64,000 bases of DNA. Origin: Methylophaga sp. UBA3192. GTDB taxonomy: Bacteria > Pseudomonadota > Gammaproteobacteria > Nitrosococcales > Methylophagaceae. The notes beneath the pieces are model-generated. The model was given only the letters and a program-made list of their open reading frames with translations, was not told where the DNA came from and did no database searches. The position numbers were made by a program, and so were the translations under genes. The stretch is taken from contig DEXE01000008.1 in NCBI GenBank assembly GCA_002363955.1, positions 62,001-126,000 of the forward strand, written 5' to 3'. Shown in pieces: positions 8,990 through 18,041 of this stretch (position 1 is its first letter; every line of letters starts with the position of its first letter).

Positions 8990-9100
8990 AATATTTCTCC
9001 TCTTATTTAGTATCAGCGTTTGCTGACTTAGGTGTAGATTATCGCTATCAGACAACTAAAACATCAGTGAAACACCCGATAGCACTCAGGATTTTCCTGA

Positions 9101-10456
9101 TTAATCGCTGACCGGCGTACGCATGGTGACAAACTCTTCAGCAGCCGTCGGGTGTATGCCGATGGTGGCGTCAAAGTCAGCCTTGGTGGCACCACATTTA
9201 ATTGCAATCGCAATGCCCTGCATGATCTCTCCGGCTGACTCGCCAACCATATGCGCGCCCAAAACCTTATCGTTATCACCATTCACTAATATCTTCATTA
9301 AAGTACGTTCCTGCGAACCGCCTAATGTATTTTTCATCGCGCGAAAGTTTGAGCGGAATTTCAACACATTTGAATATTCCTTGCGTGCCTGCTCTTCGGT
9401 CATACCAACGGTGCCAATATTCGGCTGGCAAAATACGGTCGTGGCAATATTGCTGTAATCCATTTTGCATGGCTGTTCATCAAACAGATAACCTGCTAAT
9501 GCCATACCTTCTGCCAACGCCACCGGTGTTAATTCCATGCCACCCGTTACATCGCCCAGAGCATAAATACTCGGTTCAGAGGTCTGGAAAGTCTCATTCA
9601 CTTCAATATGACCACTTTTAGCAATATTAACCTTAACATTTTCCAGCCCCAAACCTTCAAGATGAGGCTTCCTGCCCGTGGCAAACAATACCGCATCAAC
9701 CGTGAGATGCTGACCATCACTCATAGTTAAATACAGGCTGCCATCCGATTGTTTTTCAATGGCTGTGACTTCGGTGTTAAAACGGATATGCACACCATTT
9801 TGCTGTATTTGCTCGGCCGCAAACTCTGCGATTTCCTTGTCAAATCCATTTAATAACCCGCCACCACGGACGATCTGTGTGACCTGTGAGCCAAGGCCAT
9901 GAAAAATACCGGCAAATTCCACGGCAATATAACCACCACCTACTACAGCCAACCGGTTTGGAAACTCAGCTAAATCAAAGATGCCGTTTGAATCCACCGC
10001 ATGTTCTTTACCCGGAATCTCCGGAACATACGGCCAGCCACCGGTCGCAATTAAAATGCGTTCAGTGGTAAATTTTTTACCATCGACTTCAACCGTGTGA
10101 GCCTCCAGGATTTTACCTCTGCCATCAATGATTTCGACGCCGGCTCGATCCAGAATGCCTTCATAGACACCATTTAAACGACTGATTTCCTGAGTTTTGT
10201 TATCCCGTAGAGTTGACCAGTCAAAAGCCGGTTTACCGTTCTGCCAGCCAAAGCCTTTGGCATCAGTAAAGTGAGCTGAGTATTCAGAGGCATATACATA
10301 GAGTTTTTTAGGCACGCAGCCTACATTGACACAGGTGCCACCCAGATAACGATCTTCGCACACAGCGACTTTTGCACCATAAGATGCCGCCATTCGGCTG
10401 GCTCTGACACCACCGGAGCCGGCACCAATAACAAATAAATCGTAATCATATTGCAT
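9101..10456 (-). CDS. gor: Glutathione-disulfide reductase
   Basis: A 451-residue class I flavoprotein disulfide reductase that uses NADPH to reduce oxidised glutathione in the cytoplasm. It shows the FAD motif FVIGAGSGGVRASR, the redox-active pair Cys42/Cys47 (GGTCVNVGCVPKK), the central NAD(P) fold (VVGGGYIAVEFAG), the second FAD motif (IYALGDVTG), and the C-terminal catalytic GIHPTAAEE with the His-Glu pair. The start has AGGAG nine bases upstream. The peroxiredoxin gene just upstream has its own terminator, so the two are neighbours by theme (thiol peroxide defence) but are probably transcribed separately. Confidence 0.93.
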   Translation of the reverse strand: MQYDYDLFVIGAGSGGVRASRMAASYGAKVAVCEDRYLGGTCVNVGCVPKKLYVYASEYSAHFTDAKGFGWQNGKPAFDWSTLRDNKTQEISRLNGVYEGILDRAGVEIIDGRGKILEAHTVEVDGKKFTTERILIATGGWPYVPEIPGKEHAVDSNGIFDLAEFPNRLAVVGGGYIAVEFAGIFHGLGSQVTQIVRGGGLLNGFDKEIAEFAAEQIQQNGVHIRFNTEVTAIEKQSDGSLYLTMSDGQHLTVDAVLFATGRKPHLEGLGLENVKVNIAKSGHIEVNETFQTSEPSIYALGDVTGGMELTPVALAEGMALAGYLFDEQPCKMDYSNIATTVFCQPNIGTVGMTEEQARKEYSNVLKFRSNFRAMKNTLGGSQERTLMKILVNGDNDKVLGAHMVGESAGEIMQGIAIAIKCGATKADFDATIGIHPTAAEEFVTMRTPVSD

Positions 10457-10489
10457 CTTGAAAAACTCCTGTTCGTCACTGAATGTCGC

Positions 10490-10526
10490 AAAAAAACACC
10501 GGACCTGAATGGCTGCAGGTCCGGTG
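10490..10526 (-). terminator. Intrinsic terminator after the peroxiredoxin gene
   Basis: A perfect 11-bp stem (CACCGGACCTG and CAGGTCCGGTG, 8-base loop) is followed on the minus strand by seven T. It separates the peroxiredoxin transcript from gor. Confidence 0.9.
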
Positions 10527-10547
10527 AAGCATGGCTGACGTATTCAA

Positions 10548-11072
10548 TTACTGTTTGTTCAAATATTCCAGCATGGTATCCACACCGCTGACTTCAAACG
10601 GATCATCAGGACAATTATCCATCTGACCTGGCTCAGCAAAAAGTTGTTTGATTTCACCGTCTACCACATGCATGGAATAACGCCATGAACGCTCACCAAA
10701 GCCCAGATTTTCCTTTTTCACCAACATGTTCATGCCGCGGGTAAATTCACCGTTACCATCCGGAAGCAATTTGACCTTGTTTACTTCCTGACGTTTTCCC
10801 CATTGGAACATGGTGAACGCATCGTTGACCGACAGGCAGTAAACTTCATCAATGCCTTTGGCTTTCAGTTCATCGTAGTGTTCTTCGTAGCCTGGCAAGT
10901 GAGTGCTTGAACAGGTGGGTGTGAAAGCGCCGGGCAGTGCAAAAACGATGACGCTTTTCCCTTTAAAAATGTCATCAGTAGTGACATCCTGCCAGCGGAA
11001 CGGATTATCACCGCCAATGCTTTCATCACGGACACGGGTTTTAAATACAACATTAGGGACACGTTGAGTCAT
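10548..11072 (-). CDS. Peroxiredoxin, Prx5 type
   Basis: A 174-residue thiol peroxidase that reduces H2O2 and organic peroxides. The peroxidatic Cys54 lies in PGAFTPTCSSTHLPGYE, the Prx5 signature. Many bacterial Prx5 proteins carry a fused C-terminal glutaredoxin of about 70 residues; this one stops before that point and is the single-domain form. Reduction by glutathione through a separate glutaredoxin would suit the adjacent glutathione reductase gene (inference). The start has AAGGAG nine bases upstream. Confidence 0.9.
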   Translation of the reverse strand: MTQRVPNVVFKTRVRDESIGGDNPFRWQDVTTDDIFKGKSVIVFALPGAFTPTCSSTHLPGYEEHYDELKAKGIDEVYCLSVNDAFTMFQWGKRQEVNKVKLLPDGNGEFTRGMNMLVKKENLGFGERSWRYSMHVVDGEIKQLFAEPGQMDNCPDDPFEVSGVDTMLEYLNKQ

Positions 11073-11196
11073 ATTGTTAATCTCCTTTGAAGGGTTAATG
11101 TGACCTGAACAATAATTCAGTTGCGAGCAGTGTAACGAAATGAAATTGATTAATAAAACAACTTGTTTAGATTGTTTTAATCGTAAAAAACGATTA

Positions 11197-13392
11197 TTAA
11201 GATGGCTGGCTATTAATATTAATGGCCATATTCAACTGTTGTCCGTTACGTTTGTTACTGTAGAGCGCTTCGTCAGCAAGCGTGTATAGCTGCTGCAGAT
11301 CATAGTCACTTAACGATTTTGTCGTGGTAATACCGAAACTATAGAGTAAATCAATATCGCTAGGTATCGATTCATTGTAAGTCGCCACAGTGCTGGAAAG
11401 CCGCTGCAGAATCACCGATTGATCGGTGTCATTCTGATTGACCATTAAGACGACAAACTCATCACCACCAATTCGGCCAATTAAATCGGAATCGCGAAAA
11501 GTACTGCTTAACAATTGCGAAAACTGCAGCAGTGCATTATCACCAGCCTGATGACCATGGAGATCATTGATCTGTTTGAAATTATCCAGATCAAAATATA
11601 TCAATGAGGCTTCATAATTCTGAGAACGACACATTTGCAAAATATGGCTTGCCCGAAACTCGAAGCCTTTCCGATTAAGTAACCCGGTTAAATGATCCTC
11701 ACAAAGTAACTGGTTGGTGGCGATCTCATCTTCAATCATTTTGGCCAGTTCCCGTAACAGGCGGGAATCCCGTTCACTCATATAACGCGGTTTCTGGTCG
11801 ATCAAACAAATAGCGCCAAGCCTTTCGCCACTGGGGGCTTTGAAAGGATAACCCGCATAGAATTGGATATTCGGGGGATCTGTGACCAGTGGATTATCAG
11901 AAAATCGTGGGTCAATCGTCGCATCGTTCACAATAAAACTATTTTCTTGTTCGATGGTGTAATTACAAAAGGCATACTCTCGGGGTGTTTCACTGACGTC
12001 CAAACCTATTTTTGATTTGAACCACTGTCTCTCATCATCCAGAAAGGTAATCAGTGCAACCGGCACATCAAACATGCGTTTTGCCAGGCGTGTTATCCGA
12101 TCAAAACGTTGTTCGGCCGGGGTATCCATAATGTTAATAGACTCAAGCGCTTTTAAGCGTTGTTGCTCCAAAGCCAGTTTGCGTTGCTGTAGCCATTGAT
12201 CAATCTGATCCGCCGGAAGCGGTCTGCCTATGAAATAACCCTGCGCTTTATCACATCCCTGCTGTTGCAGATACTGTAACGTGGCGTAGTCTTCGATGCC
12301 TTCAGCAATCACTTTCATATCCAGGCTATGTGCTAATTCAATGATGGCCTGAATGACCAGCCTTGATTCACGTGACTGCTGTGCCGTCATCACAAAGGAT
12401 TTATCCACTTTTACTTCGGAAAATGGCATGCGCACCAGCTGCAACATGGATGAAAATCCCGTACCAAAATCATCGATGGAAAGTTGAAAGCCCTTCATCC
12501 GCAATCTGGTCAGGATATCCAGTGAAGCGACCGGATCATCCATGGCACCGGTTTCGGTGAGCTCAAGCATGATGCTGTGAAGTTTCACATTATGTAAATG
12601 ACACAATTCCTCAATCTGGTTGAACAAATTGATATTGGGTAACGATAAGGCAGAAATATTGATGGAACAAAGTAATTGACTGGTTTGGGCAGTCACTGGG
12701 TTCTGTCGCTGTTGCAGGCAAAACTGATTAAACCAGGGGAGAGCTTGCTCGAAAACCAAAAGAGTTAAGTCATCAATCAGGTTTTTCTGTTCGGCAATCG
12801 CAATAAATACGTCGGGAGCAATAAAACCGTATTCTGCATGATGCCAGCGAGCCAATACCTCAAATCCCATTAAAGCGCCGCTGGTACAACTGACTTTAGG
12901 TTGGTAAGCCAGCGTGATTTCCCGGTTTTTAATGGCCTGAGATACATCATCGGATGTAATGGCCGGTTCGTTGGATCTGGCTTGCAATTGTTGCCCATCG
13001 AGTAAATCCATGAGGTTTGGTGGAGGCAAATCGATCAGTTCACGGAACGCTTTGGGGTTAAACGGTTTGGGTAAAATTCCGACTATATTTAATCCATGCG
13101 CTGCAGCAGAGCGAGCAGCAGCTTGTAAAACCTGATGCCCGACACCGCTGGTAATAATGATTTTGGCAGTGATCTGCTGTTCACCTAATGCGCCCAGGAC
13201 TTCTACACCATCCATATCAGGCATGATTAAATCAAGCGCAATGTGAGAGGGTTGCCACGCTTGCAGTGAAACAAAAAAATCCTTGGCCGTGGTCGTTACC
13301 TGAACCGACATACCTGCATATTCGGCGACATTGCGGATGGTTTCTCCAGTCAGCTCATCATCATCCAGTATCAGCAGTTTATGCTCGGACAT
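11197..13392 (-). CDS. Response regulator with EAL, GAF and GGDEF domains
   Basis: A 731-residue cyclic-di-GMP regulator with an uncommon domain order. It has a receiver (about 1-125, Asp in ALDLIMPDMDG), an EAL phosphodiesterase domain (about 155-395, motif GFEVLARW with the DDFGTGFSS loop), a GAF sensor (about 405-560, NIMDTPAEQRFD start, typical of GAF-GGDEF proteins), and a C-terminal GGDEF cyclase domain (about 570-725, motif RIGGDEF). Both active-site motifs look intact, so it could both make and degrade c-di-GMP. It starts 18 bp after the stop of the upstream hybrid kinase, so the two probably form one signalling pathway. Confidence 0.9.
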   Translation of the reverse strand: MSEHKLLILDDDELTGETIRNVAEYAGMSVQVTTTAKDFFVSLQAWQPSHIALDLIMPDMDGVEVLGALGEQQITAKIIITSGVGHQVLQAAARSAAAHGLNIVGILPKPFNPKAFRELIDLPPPNLMDLLDGQQLQARSNEPAITSDDVSQAIKNREITLAYQPKVSCTSGALMGFEVLARWHHAEYGFIAPDVFIAIAEQKNLIDDLTLLVFEQALPWFNQFCLQQRQNPVTAQTSQLLCSINISALSLPNINLFNQIEELCHLHNVKLHSIMLELTETGAMDDPVASLDILTRLRMKGFQLSIDDFGTGFSSMLQLVRMPFSEVKVDKSFVMTAQQSRESRLVIQAIIELAHSLDMKVIAEGIEDYATLQYLQQQGCDKAQGYFIGRPLPADQIDQWLQQRKLALEQQRLKALESINIMDTPAEQRFDRITRLAKRMFDVPVALITFLDDERQWFKSKIGLDVSETPREYAFCNYTIEQENSFIVNDATIDPRFSDNPLVTDPPNIQFYAGYPFKAPSGERLGAICLIDQKPRYMSERDSRLLRELAKMIEDEIATNQLLCEDHLTGLLNRKGFEFRASHILQMCRSQNYEASLIYFDLDNFKQINDLHGHQAGDNALLQFSQLLSSTFRDSDLIGRIGGDEFVVLMVNQNDTDQSVILQRLSSTVATYNESIPSDIDLLYSFGITTTKSLSDYDLQQLYTLADEALYSNKRNGQQLNMAININSQPS

Positions 13393-13410
13393 GTATCTTT
13401 CTCTCAGGTT

Positions 13411-16374
13411 TTATTTAACCAGCATCTGCGCGACTCGGTTTAATAGCGCAGCTCGATGATAAGGTTTGTTCAAAATAGCAATGCTGCCATTTTGTCTTTG
13501 TTCTTCAGTTAATACTTTTTCAGTGTATCCCGAGGTAAATAAAACGGGCAGATTATTGCGGAGTTGTTTGGCTTTTTGAGCGAGTTCGTAACCAGTAAGT
13601 CCGCCTGGCATAAGCACGTCTGTGAACAGTAAATCAATTTGCTGTACTGACGCAAGCCAGTTTAATGCCTGATTGCCATCTGCAGCAGCCAGAACCTGAT
13701 AGCCGGCATCCCGAAGCTGAGAGAGTGCATATTGCCTGACCAAATCATTGTCCTCGACAACCAGTATTGTCTGTTGGCCGTTCTCCACCTGGACAGGCGT
13801 TTCAATATCATGGAGAACCGGTGCGGGAGATAGCATGTCAGTATGCGGAATAAAAAGCTGGAATCTCGTGCCCTGACCCACTTCGGACTGTACCTGAATG
13901 TTCCCGCCAGATTGTTTGATAAAACCAAAAACCATGCTTAATCCCAAGCCGCTGCCTTTACCGGCCGGTTTCGTGGTAAAAAATGGTTCAAATACTTTAT
14001 CCAGCAGATCCTGTGATATGCCATCCCCCGTATCCAGAACATCTATTTTTACGTATTCTCCGGCGTTCAGATCATTCGCTGATGTTTTTTGCTGCTTCAG
14101 TAATACAAACCGTTCAGTACTGATCGTCAGTGTGCCCCCATCAGCCATCGCATCACGCGCATTAAGCGTCAGGTTTAATAAGCTGCTTTCAAGTTGAACC
14201 GGATCAATCATTACTGGCCAGAGATCACTGCTGAGGCTCAGCTCCAGCTGGTATTTCTGGCCTAATGAACTTCGCAGCAACGCTTCCATATTGCGTATCA
14301 GCATATTGATATTAACGGCTTCAGGGGACAATGGTTGACGTCGTGCAAAGGCCAGAAGATTACGGGTTAACCCTGCACCACGCTCAGCCGCGCTGCTGAT
14401 CAGTCTGACAAGCGGTTGCAAAGATGGTTTATCGTTCAGTTCATCAATTAACAAGTCGCTATTTCCAGTGATAACCGTCAACAGGTTATTAAAATCGTGA
14501 GCAATTCCGCCTGTCAGCTGACCGATCGCCTCCATGCGCTGAGCCAGTTGCAGTTGTTTTTGCAGTTGTCTTTCTTCGGTAATATCACGTTCTACAGAAA
14601 CCCAATGGGTATACCAGCCAGCCGTTAAACCAATTGGCACGCTATTCAGTTCCAGCACGATCTCCCGCCCGCTTTTATGGTATTGCGTCAGCTGAGCTCG
14701 AATGGGCTGCCAGGTTTTATAGGCTGCTTCAATTTTTCTCAGTTCATTTTTTTCAGTTTTTGGGCCATGTAATACTTTCAGGGTTTTACCGATTACTTCC
14801 TGACGGTTGTAGCCCGTTATGCGTTCAAACGCACTGTTTACAAAAACGATATTGGGTTTTTCACCGGGGTTCCTGGGTGCTTCAGTAATAATCACCACAT
14901 CATTAAGCTGTGAAACAGCACTGCGTAATAACTTAAGCTCTTCAGATTCCCGGCGATGCCGGGATATATCCCGCAGATAGACGGTTAAACCGCTGGTGGA
15001 AGGATAGATCCTGACATCCAGCCATAGTTTTTTTGCATCATAAAAATGTTCAAACGACATGACCTGTTGTTGCAGCAATGCGGATGACAATTTTTTAACC
15101 AGTGAGCCGGTAGGATCAATATCGGTATTTTCGATGCCTTTATGATCCAATAACCGGGAGCGTGTCATGTTAAATAAAGCTGTTGCCTGGTTATTGAGAT
15201 AACTAAAACGCAGATCAGTACTTAATGTGAAAAAAGCATCGGTGATGCTATCCAGTGTGTTTTGCAGTTGTTGTGATAATGCTTCACTTTGTTGTTGGAG
15301 AATTTTGATTTGATGGATATTAGTGCTCCAGCCATACCATTTGGCGATTTGATTCTGCTCATCTCTGATGGCATTGGCTTGCGCCAGAAACCACATATAT
15401 TCATCATCAAAACGACGCAGACGAAACTCATCAGAATAAGCATCTCCGGTTTTCATTGAGTGAAGCCATCGTTCATGCACTCTTAGTTTATCGTCCGGAT
15501 GAACCAATTCAAGCCAGTTATTTAAAACATACGTTTCGGACTTACCGAAATATTCAAGTGTGAAGGGGGAAACAGAGTCGAGAATACCTTCTGCAGTAAC
15601 CGTCCACATAAACTGCAATGTGTTTTCAGCCATATAATGCGAACGAAGCTGTTCTTCATGCAGACTCGCTTCAACCAATTTACTGTCATGCACATCCTGA
15701 ATGACACCTTGAATTTGTTTTGGTAACTGCTCGTTGTGACAAGAAAATATTCTTATCCGATGTGGCCCACTCTGTCCGATCAAAGAGAATTCGCCATCCA
15801 TAGAACTCTGTTGATTTAACATGTCATTCAGAGCCTGATGTAAGGTATTTTGCTGTTTGTCGACAAATAAGGAGACGAATTGCGACTGAGAAATTGTGCT
15901 GCGATTATGCTGATTAAGTATTTGAGCGGCTTCGGGACTTAAATGTAACTGTCCGGACTTCCCTAGTTGCCAATAACCCAGCTTTGCAATGTCGGCAGCC
16001 AGCTTGAGCTGATGCTGGTGTCTGGATTGCTGTTGCTGTGAGCGAATAGTAAAACTGCTGATCAAATAAATGGTCATCAAGGCCAGGGTGGCCAGCACCC
16101 GGTTAGCGATAAACTGGGTCTGTAAAATAGCTTCAAGACTAGCGGGTATTATTACTATCCCGGACCAAACAAATAATAAACTGCTGATGAAAGTAATTGT
16201 CAGACGACGAATGCTGGCACCAACACTCGCCAGCATTAGAATGGGGGCATACAAAATACCGTGGGCAAACCCCGGAACAGTGTAGCGGTCAGCCAGTAAC
16301 ACCAGAAACAACAATAAAAAAATCAGCCCATCAAATAACGGGCTGCTTGATAAACGGCTTATGGTCTGATTCAT
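13411..16374 (-). CDS. Multi-PAS hybrid sensor histidine kinase
   Basis: A 987-residue kinase. Four or five membrane helices (about 13-110) are followed by about four PAS domains (about 120-610; the PAS-PAC at 485-605 is the clearest), then a HisKA with GIAHDFNNLL, a HATPase with GSGLGLSMVFG, and a C-terminal receiver (about 868-985, FTDVLMPGG). The FNNLL H-box places it in the HisKA group common to large PAS hybrid kinases. It heads an apparent operon with the REC-EAL-GAF-GGDEF gene, implying relay of its signal to c-di-GMP. A GC-rich dyad covers its ribosome binding site region. Confidence 0.9.
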   Translation of the reverse strand: MNQTISRLSSSPLFDGLIFLLLFLVLLADRYTVPGFAHGILYAPILMLASVGASIRRLTITFISSLLFVWSGIVIIPASLEAILQTQFIANRVLATLALMTIYLISSFTIRSQQQQSRHQHQLKLAADIAKLGYWQLGKSGQLHLSPEAAQILNQHNRSTISQSQFVSLFVDKQQNTLHQALNDMLNQQSSMDGEFSLIGQSGPHRIRIFSCHNEQLPKQIQGVIQDVHDSKLVEASLHEEQLRSHYMAENTLQFMWTVTAEGILDSVSPFTLEYFGKSETYVLNNWLELVHPDDKLRVHERWLHSMKTGDAYSDEFRLRRFDDEYMWFLAQANAIRDEQNQIAKWYGWSTNIHQIKILQQQSEALSQQLQNTLDSITDAFFTLSTDLRFSYLNNQATALFNMTRSRLLDHKGIENTDIDPTGSLVKKLSSALLQQQVMSFEHFYDAKKLWLDVRIYPSTSGLTVYLRDISRHRRESEELKLLRSAVSQLNDVVIITEAPRNPGEKPNIVFVNSAFERITGYNRQEVIGKTLKVLHGPKTEKNELRKIEAAYKTWQPIRAQLTQYHKSGREIVLELNSVPIGLTAGWYTHWVSVERDITEERQLQKQLQLAQRMEAIGQLTGGIAHDFNNLLTVITGNSDLLIDELNDKPSLQPLVRLISSAAERGAGLTRNLLAFARRQPLSPEAVNINMLIRNMEALLRSSLGQKYQLELSLSSDLWPVMIDPVQLESSLLNLTLNARDAMADGGTLTISTERFVLLKQQKTSANDLNAGEYVKIDVLDTGDGISQDLLDKVFEPFFTTKPAGKGSGLGLSMVFGFIKQSGGNIQVQSEVGQGTRFQLFIPHTDMLSPAPVLHDIETPVQVENGQQTILVVEDNDLVRQYALSQLRDAGYQVLAAADGNQALNWLASVQQIDLLFTDVLMPGGLTGYELAQKAKQLRNNLPVLFTSGYTEKVLTEEQRQNGSIAILNKPYHRAALLNRVAQMLVK

Positions 16375-16381
16375 ATCTATA

Positions 16382-16397
16382 GATGACTCCAGTCATC
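16382..16397 (-). promoter_or_regulatory. Perfect dyad over the ribosome-binding region of the hybrid kinase
   Basis: GATGACT and AGTCATC form a perfect 7-bp inverted repeat with a 2-base centre, ending seven bases before the kinase start. On the minus strand the central GGAG is the only Shine-Dalgarno-like motif available. In RNA a hairpin would hide it; in DNA it could be a small operator. Function unproven. Confidence 0.35.
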
Positions 16398-16432
16398 CGG
16401 CACTGGCATTGATAATGTCACAAAAGGAGATG

Positions 16433-16993
16433 TTAAGAATAGATGTTTTCTTCTGTAACAATAATATCCATGGGGATATCATGTGGCTGCGGCTGTATGG
16501 TTTCAAGTAACATCCATTCAAAGCCGATACCAATGCTTAACGGTTTTGCCGAAACGTCCAGCGTACGATCATAAAATCCTCCACCGTTGCCTAAACGATG
16601 TAAATTTGCATCAAACCCCACTAGTGGAATAAGTAGCACGTCCGGTTGAATAACCTGCGTGTTTTGTGGCACAGGGATATCCCATACCTCAGCCTGCATG
16701 ATAGATTCCGGACCCCATTGGCGGAATTGCAAGGCTTGTTGCGGGTCAATAATTTTTGGTAAAGCCGCTTGCCAACCCTGTTTGATAAGTCCGTATATAA
16801 AATCACGACAATCAATTTCGCCACGCACCGGCCAGTAAAAGCCAATGACGCCTTTAGGGAGAGTATCAATAACGCTTTGTAACTTTTTAAATAAGGCAAC
16901 CTGATGTAAAACACGCAGCTCATTGGCAAACTCAAGCCGTTGCTCCGTCAAGCGTAACCTTTGTTCTATGCGCCATTGCTGCCAGGTATTCAT
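16433..16993 (-). CDS. fau: 5-formyltetrahydrofolate cyclo-ligase
   Basis: A 186-residue enzyme that converts 5-formyl-THF to 5,10-methenyl-THF with ATP, returning the storage folate to one-carbon metabolism. Family hallmarks are a basic N-terminal helix, the YWPVRGEID segment and, near the C-terminus, VGFDANLHRLGNGGGFYDR, a close match to the VGFDxxGxRLGxGGGYYDR signature. The gene overlaps the upstream Rrf2 regulator gene in an ATGA, so the two are translationally coupled. A folate C1 enzyme under an NO-type regulator is an unusual pairing. Confidence 0.92.
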   Translation of the reverse strand: MNTWQQWRIEQRLRLTEQRLEFANELRVLHQVALFKKLQSVIDTLPKGVIGFYWPVRGEIDCRDFIYGLIKQGWQAALPKIIDPQQALQFRQWGPESIMQAEVWDIPVPQNTQVIQPDVLLIPLVGFDANLHRLGNGGGFYDRTLDVSAKPLSIGIGFEWMLLETIQPQPHDIPMDIIVTEENIYS

Positions 16994-17430
16994 GCGGATT
17001 CCGGTATTTCAAGCAATTCCTGTAAGCGATCTTTATTGAAGATTACGTCAGCCAGGGTGTAATCATCCAACACCTTTAAAAAAGCAGCCTGAGCTTTATG
17101 CAGAGCATTTCGCAGTATGCATGCAGGCTGGATAGGACAGGCGATTTCATCACCGAAACAAGGAAGTAATTGCAGATTTTCGGTTTTACGGACCAGTTTT
17201 CCTATGCCGATATCACTTACCGGTAAAGCCAGTTTTAAGCCACCTCCACGACCTCGATGGCTGACAATATAACCATGTTGCACAAGCGTTTGTGCCACTT
17301 TAGCAAGATGATTGGATGAAATGCCAAAGCGTGTCGCTGCATCCTGAATGGTCGCAGCCTGCTTACCATGGTGTATTGCCAGATATACCAGCAATCTAAG
17401 CGCATAGTCAGTATGCGTGGTCAGTTGCAT
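16990..17430 (-). CDS. nsrR: Rrf2-family regulator, NsrR-like (NO-sensing Fe-S repressor)
   Basis: A 146-residue DNA-binding protein with an Rrf2 winged helix at the N-terminus (LTTHTDYALRLLVYLA, recognition helix near SSNHLAKVAQ). Three cysteines in the order C-x6-C-x5-C (CFGDEIACPIQPAC) match the Fe-S ligands of NsrR, which lets go of DNA when its cluster reacts with nitric oxide. I place the start at 17430, where AGGAG precedes the ATG; the frame extends to 17517 but those residues are not Rrf2-like. An NsrR-like palindrome lies about 50 bp upstream, suggesting autoregulation together with the coupled cyclo-ligase gene. Confidence 0.8.
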   Translation of the reverse strand: MQLTTHTDYALRLLVYLAIHHGKQAATIQDAATRFGISSNHLAKVAQTLVQHGYIVSHRGRGGGLKLALPVSDIGIGKLVRKTENLQLLPCFGDEIACPIQPACILRNALHKAQAAFLKVLDDYTLADVIFNKDRLQELLEIPESA

Positions 17431-17476
17431 TATTAATTGACTCCTAAAAGATGGACCAATACTATGCGTTTTTAAA

Positions 17477-17495
17477 TAGGCATGTAAAATGCCTG
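17477..17495. promoter_or_regulatory. NsrR-like palindromic operator
   Basis: TAGGCATGTAAAATGCCTG contains an inverted repeat (AGGCAT and ATGCCT, 5-base spacer). Centred on the middle A, its right half AAATGCCTG matches the gammaproteobacterial NsrR half-site AAATrCATc at about seven of nine positions; the left half is slightly weaker. It lies 47 bp ahead of the NsrR-like start codon. Confidence 0.5.
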
Positions 17496-17517
17496 TTTGT
17501 ATAACAGTGTTTGGCAA

Positions 17518-18041
17518 TAATGCCTGAAATTCTCAATATTATCCGTCAAACGGTGTTTTATGGATTTATAGAGCGTCATGTTGAGCTATTAAAAGACTGT
17601 TTATATAAAAATACGTTCCGTAATCAACCGGGAAGTAAACGTTTTATTCCTTCTCATCAGCAAACCGGTCCCCTGCAAACTATACGGCAACTTTCATTTG
17701 CACACCGTGATGTTGTGTTTATTGGGAGATTCAATCTGATTGTTACCCAGCATTGAAATAACGGTTATCACCGTTGTGTGATATTGCCGTTGGAGTCATT
17801 GAGGTGCGTACAGATCTTTACAGGATTTATGGTGAGTATTCTTAATTTATAGAGGCGATGAAAAATAAACAAGCCCTGGGGATAATGCTTTTACTCGGGA
17901 ATTCTCTGGCCGGCGTTAGCCAGATAACGAGGATGATAGTTTGCGTCTTTCTCTGCGAGTAAATTTCTTTTGCATCCGCTTATTATGCAACGAGGCAGAT
18001 AAGCGGTTTTTATTAACCAAAAACGTAAATCTGAATCAGCA
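17518..18041. other. Intergenic region with only weak ORFs
   Basis: No convincing gene is visible between the NsrR-like gene and the HPP gene. An 81-codon frame on the plus strand (17511-17756) has no recognisable homology and no good ribosome site. At 17858 an ATG opens a signal-peptide-like run (MKNKQALGIMLLLGNSLAG) that stops at 17962; a different frame is then open until a TGA overlapping the HPP start codon. A 16-bp dyad (AACGGT, TATC, ACCGTT) lies at 17760-17775. The region may hold a decayed small gene plus the HPP promoter. Confidence 0.4.

Noticed and set aside
17511..17756. 81-codon plus-strand ORF after the NsrR-like gene
   Set aside because: No recognisable domain, weak start context and no conserved pattern; probably chance.
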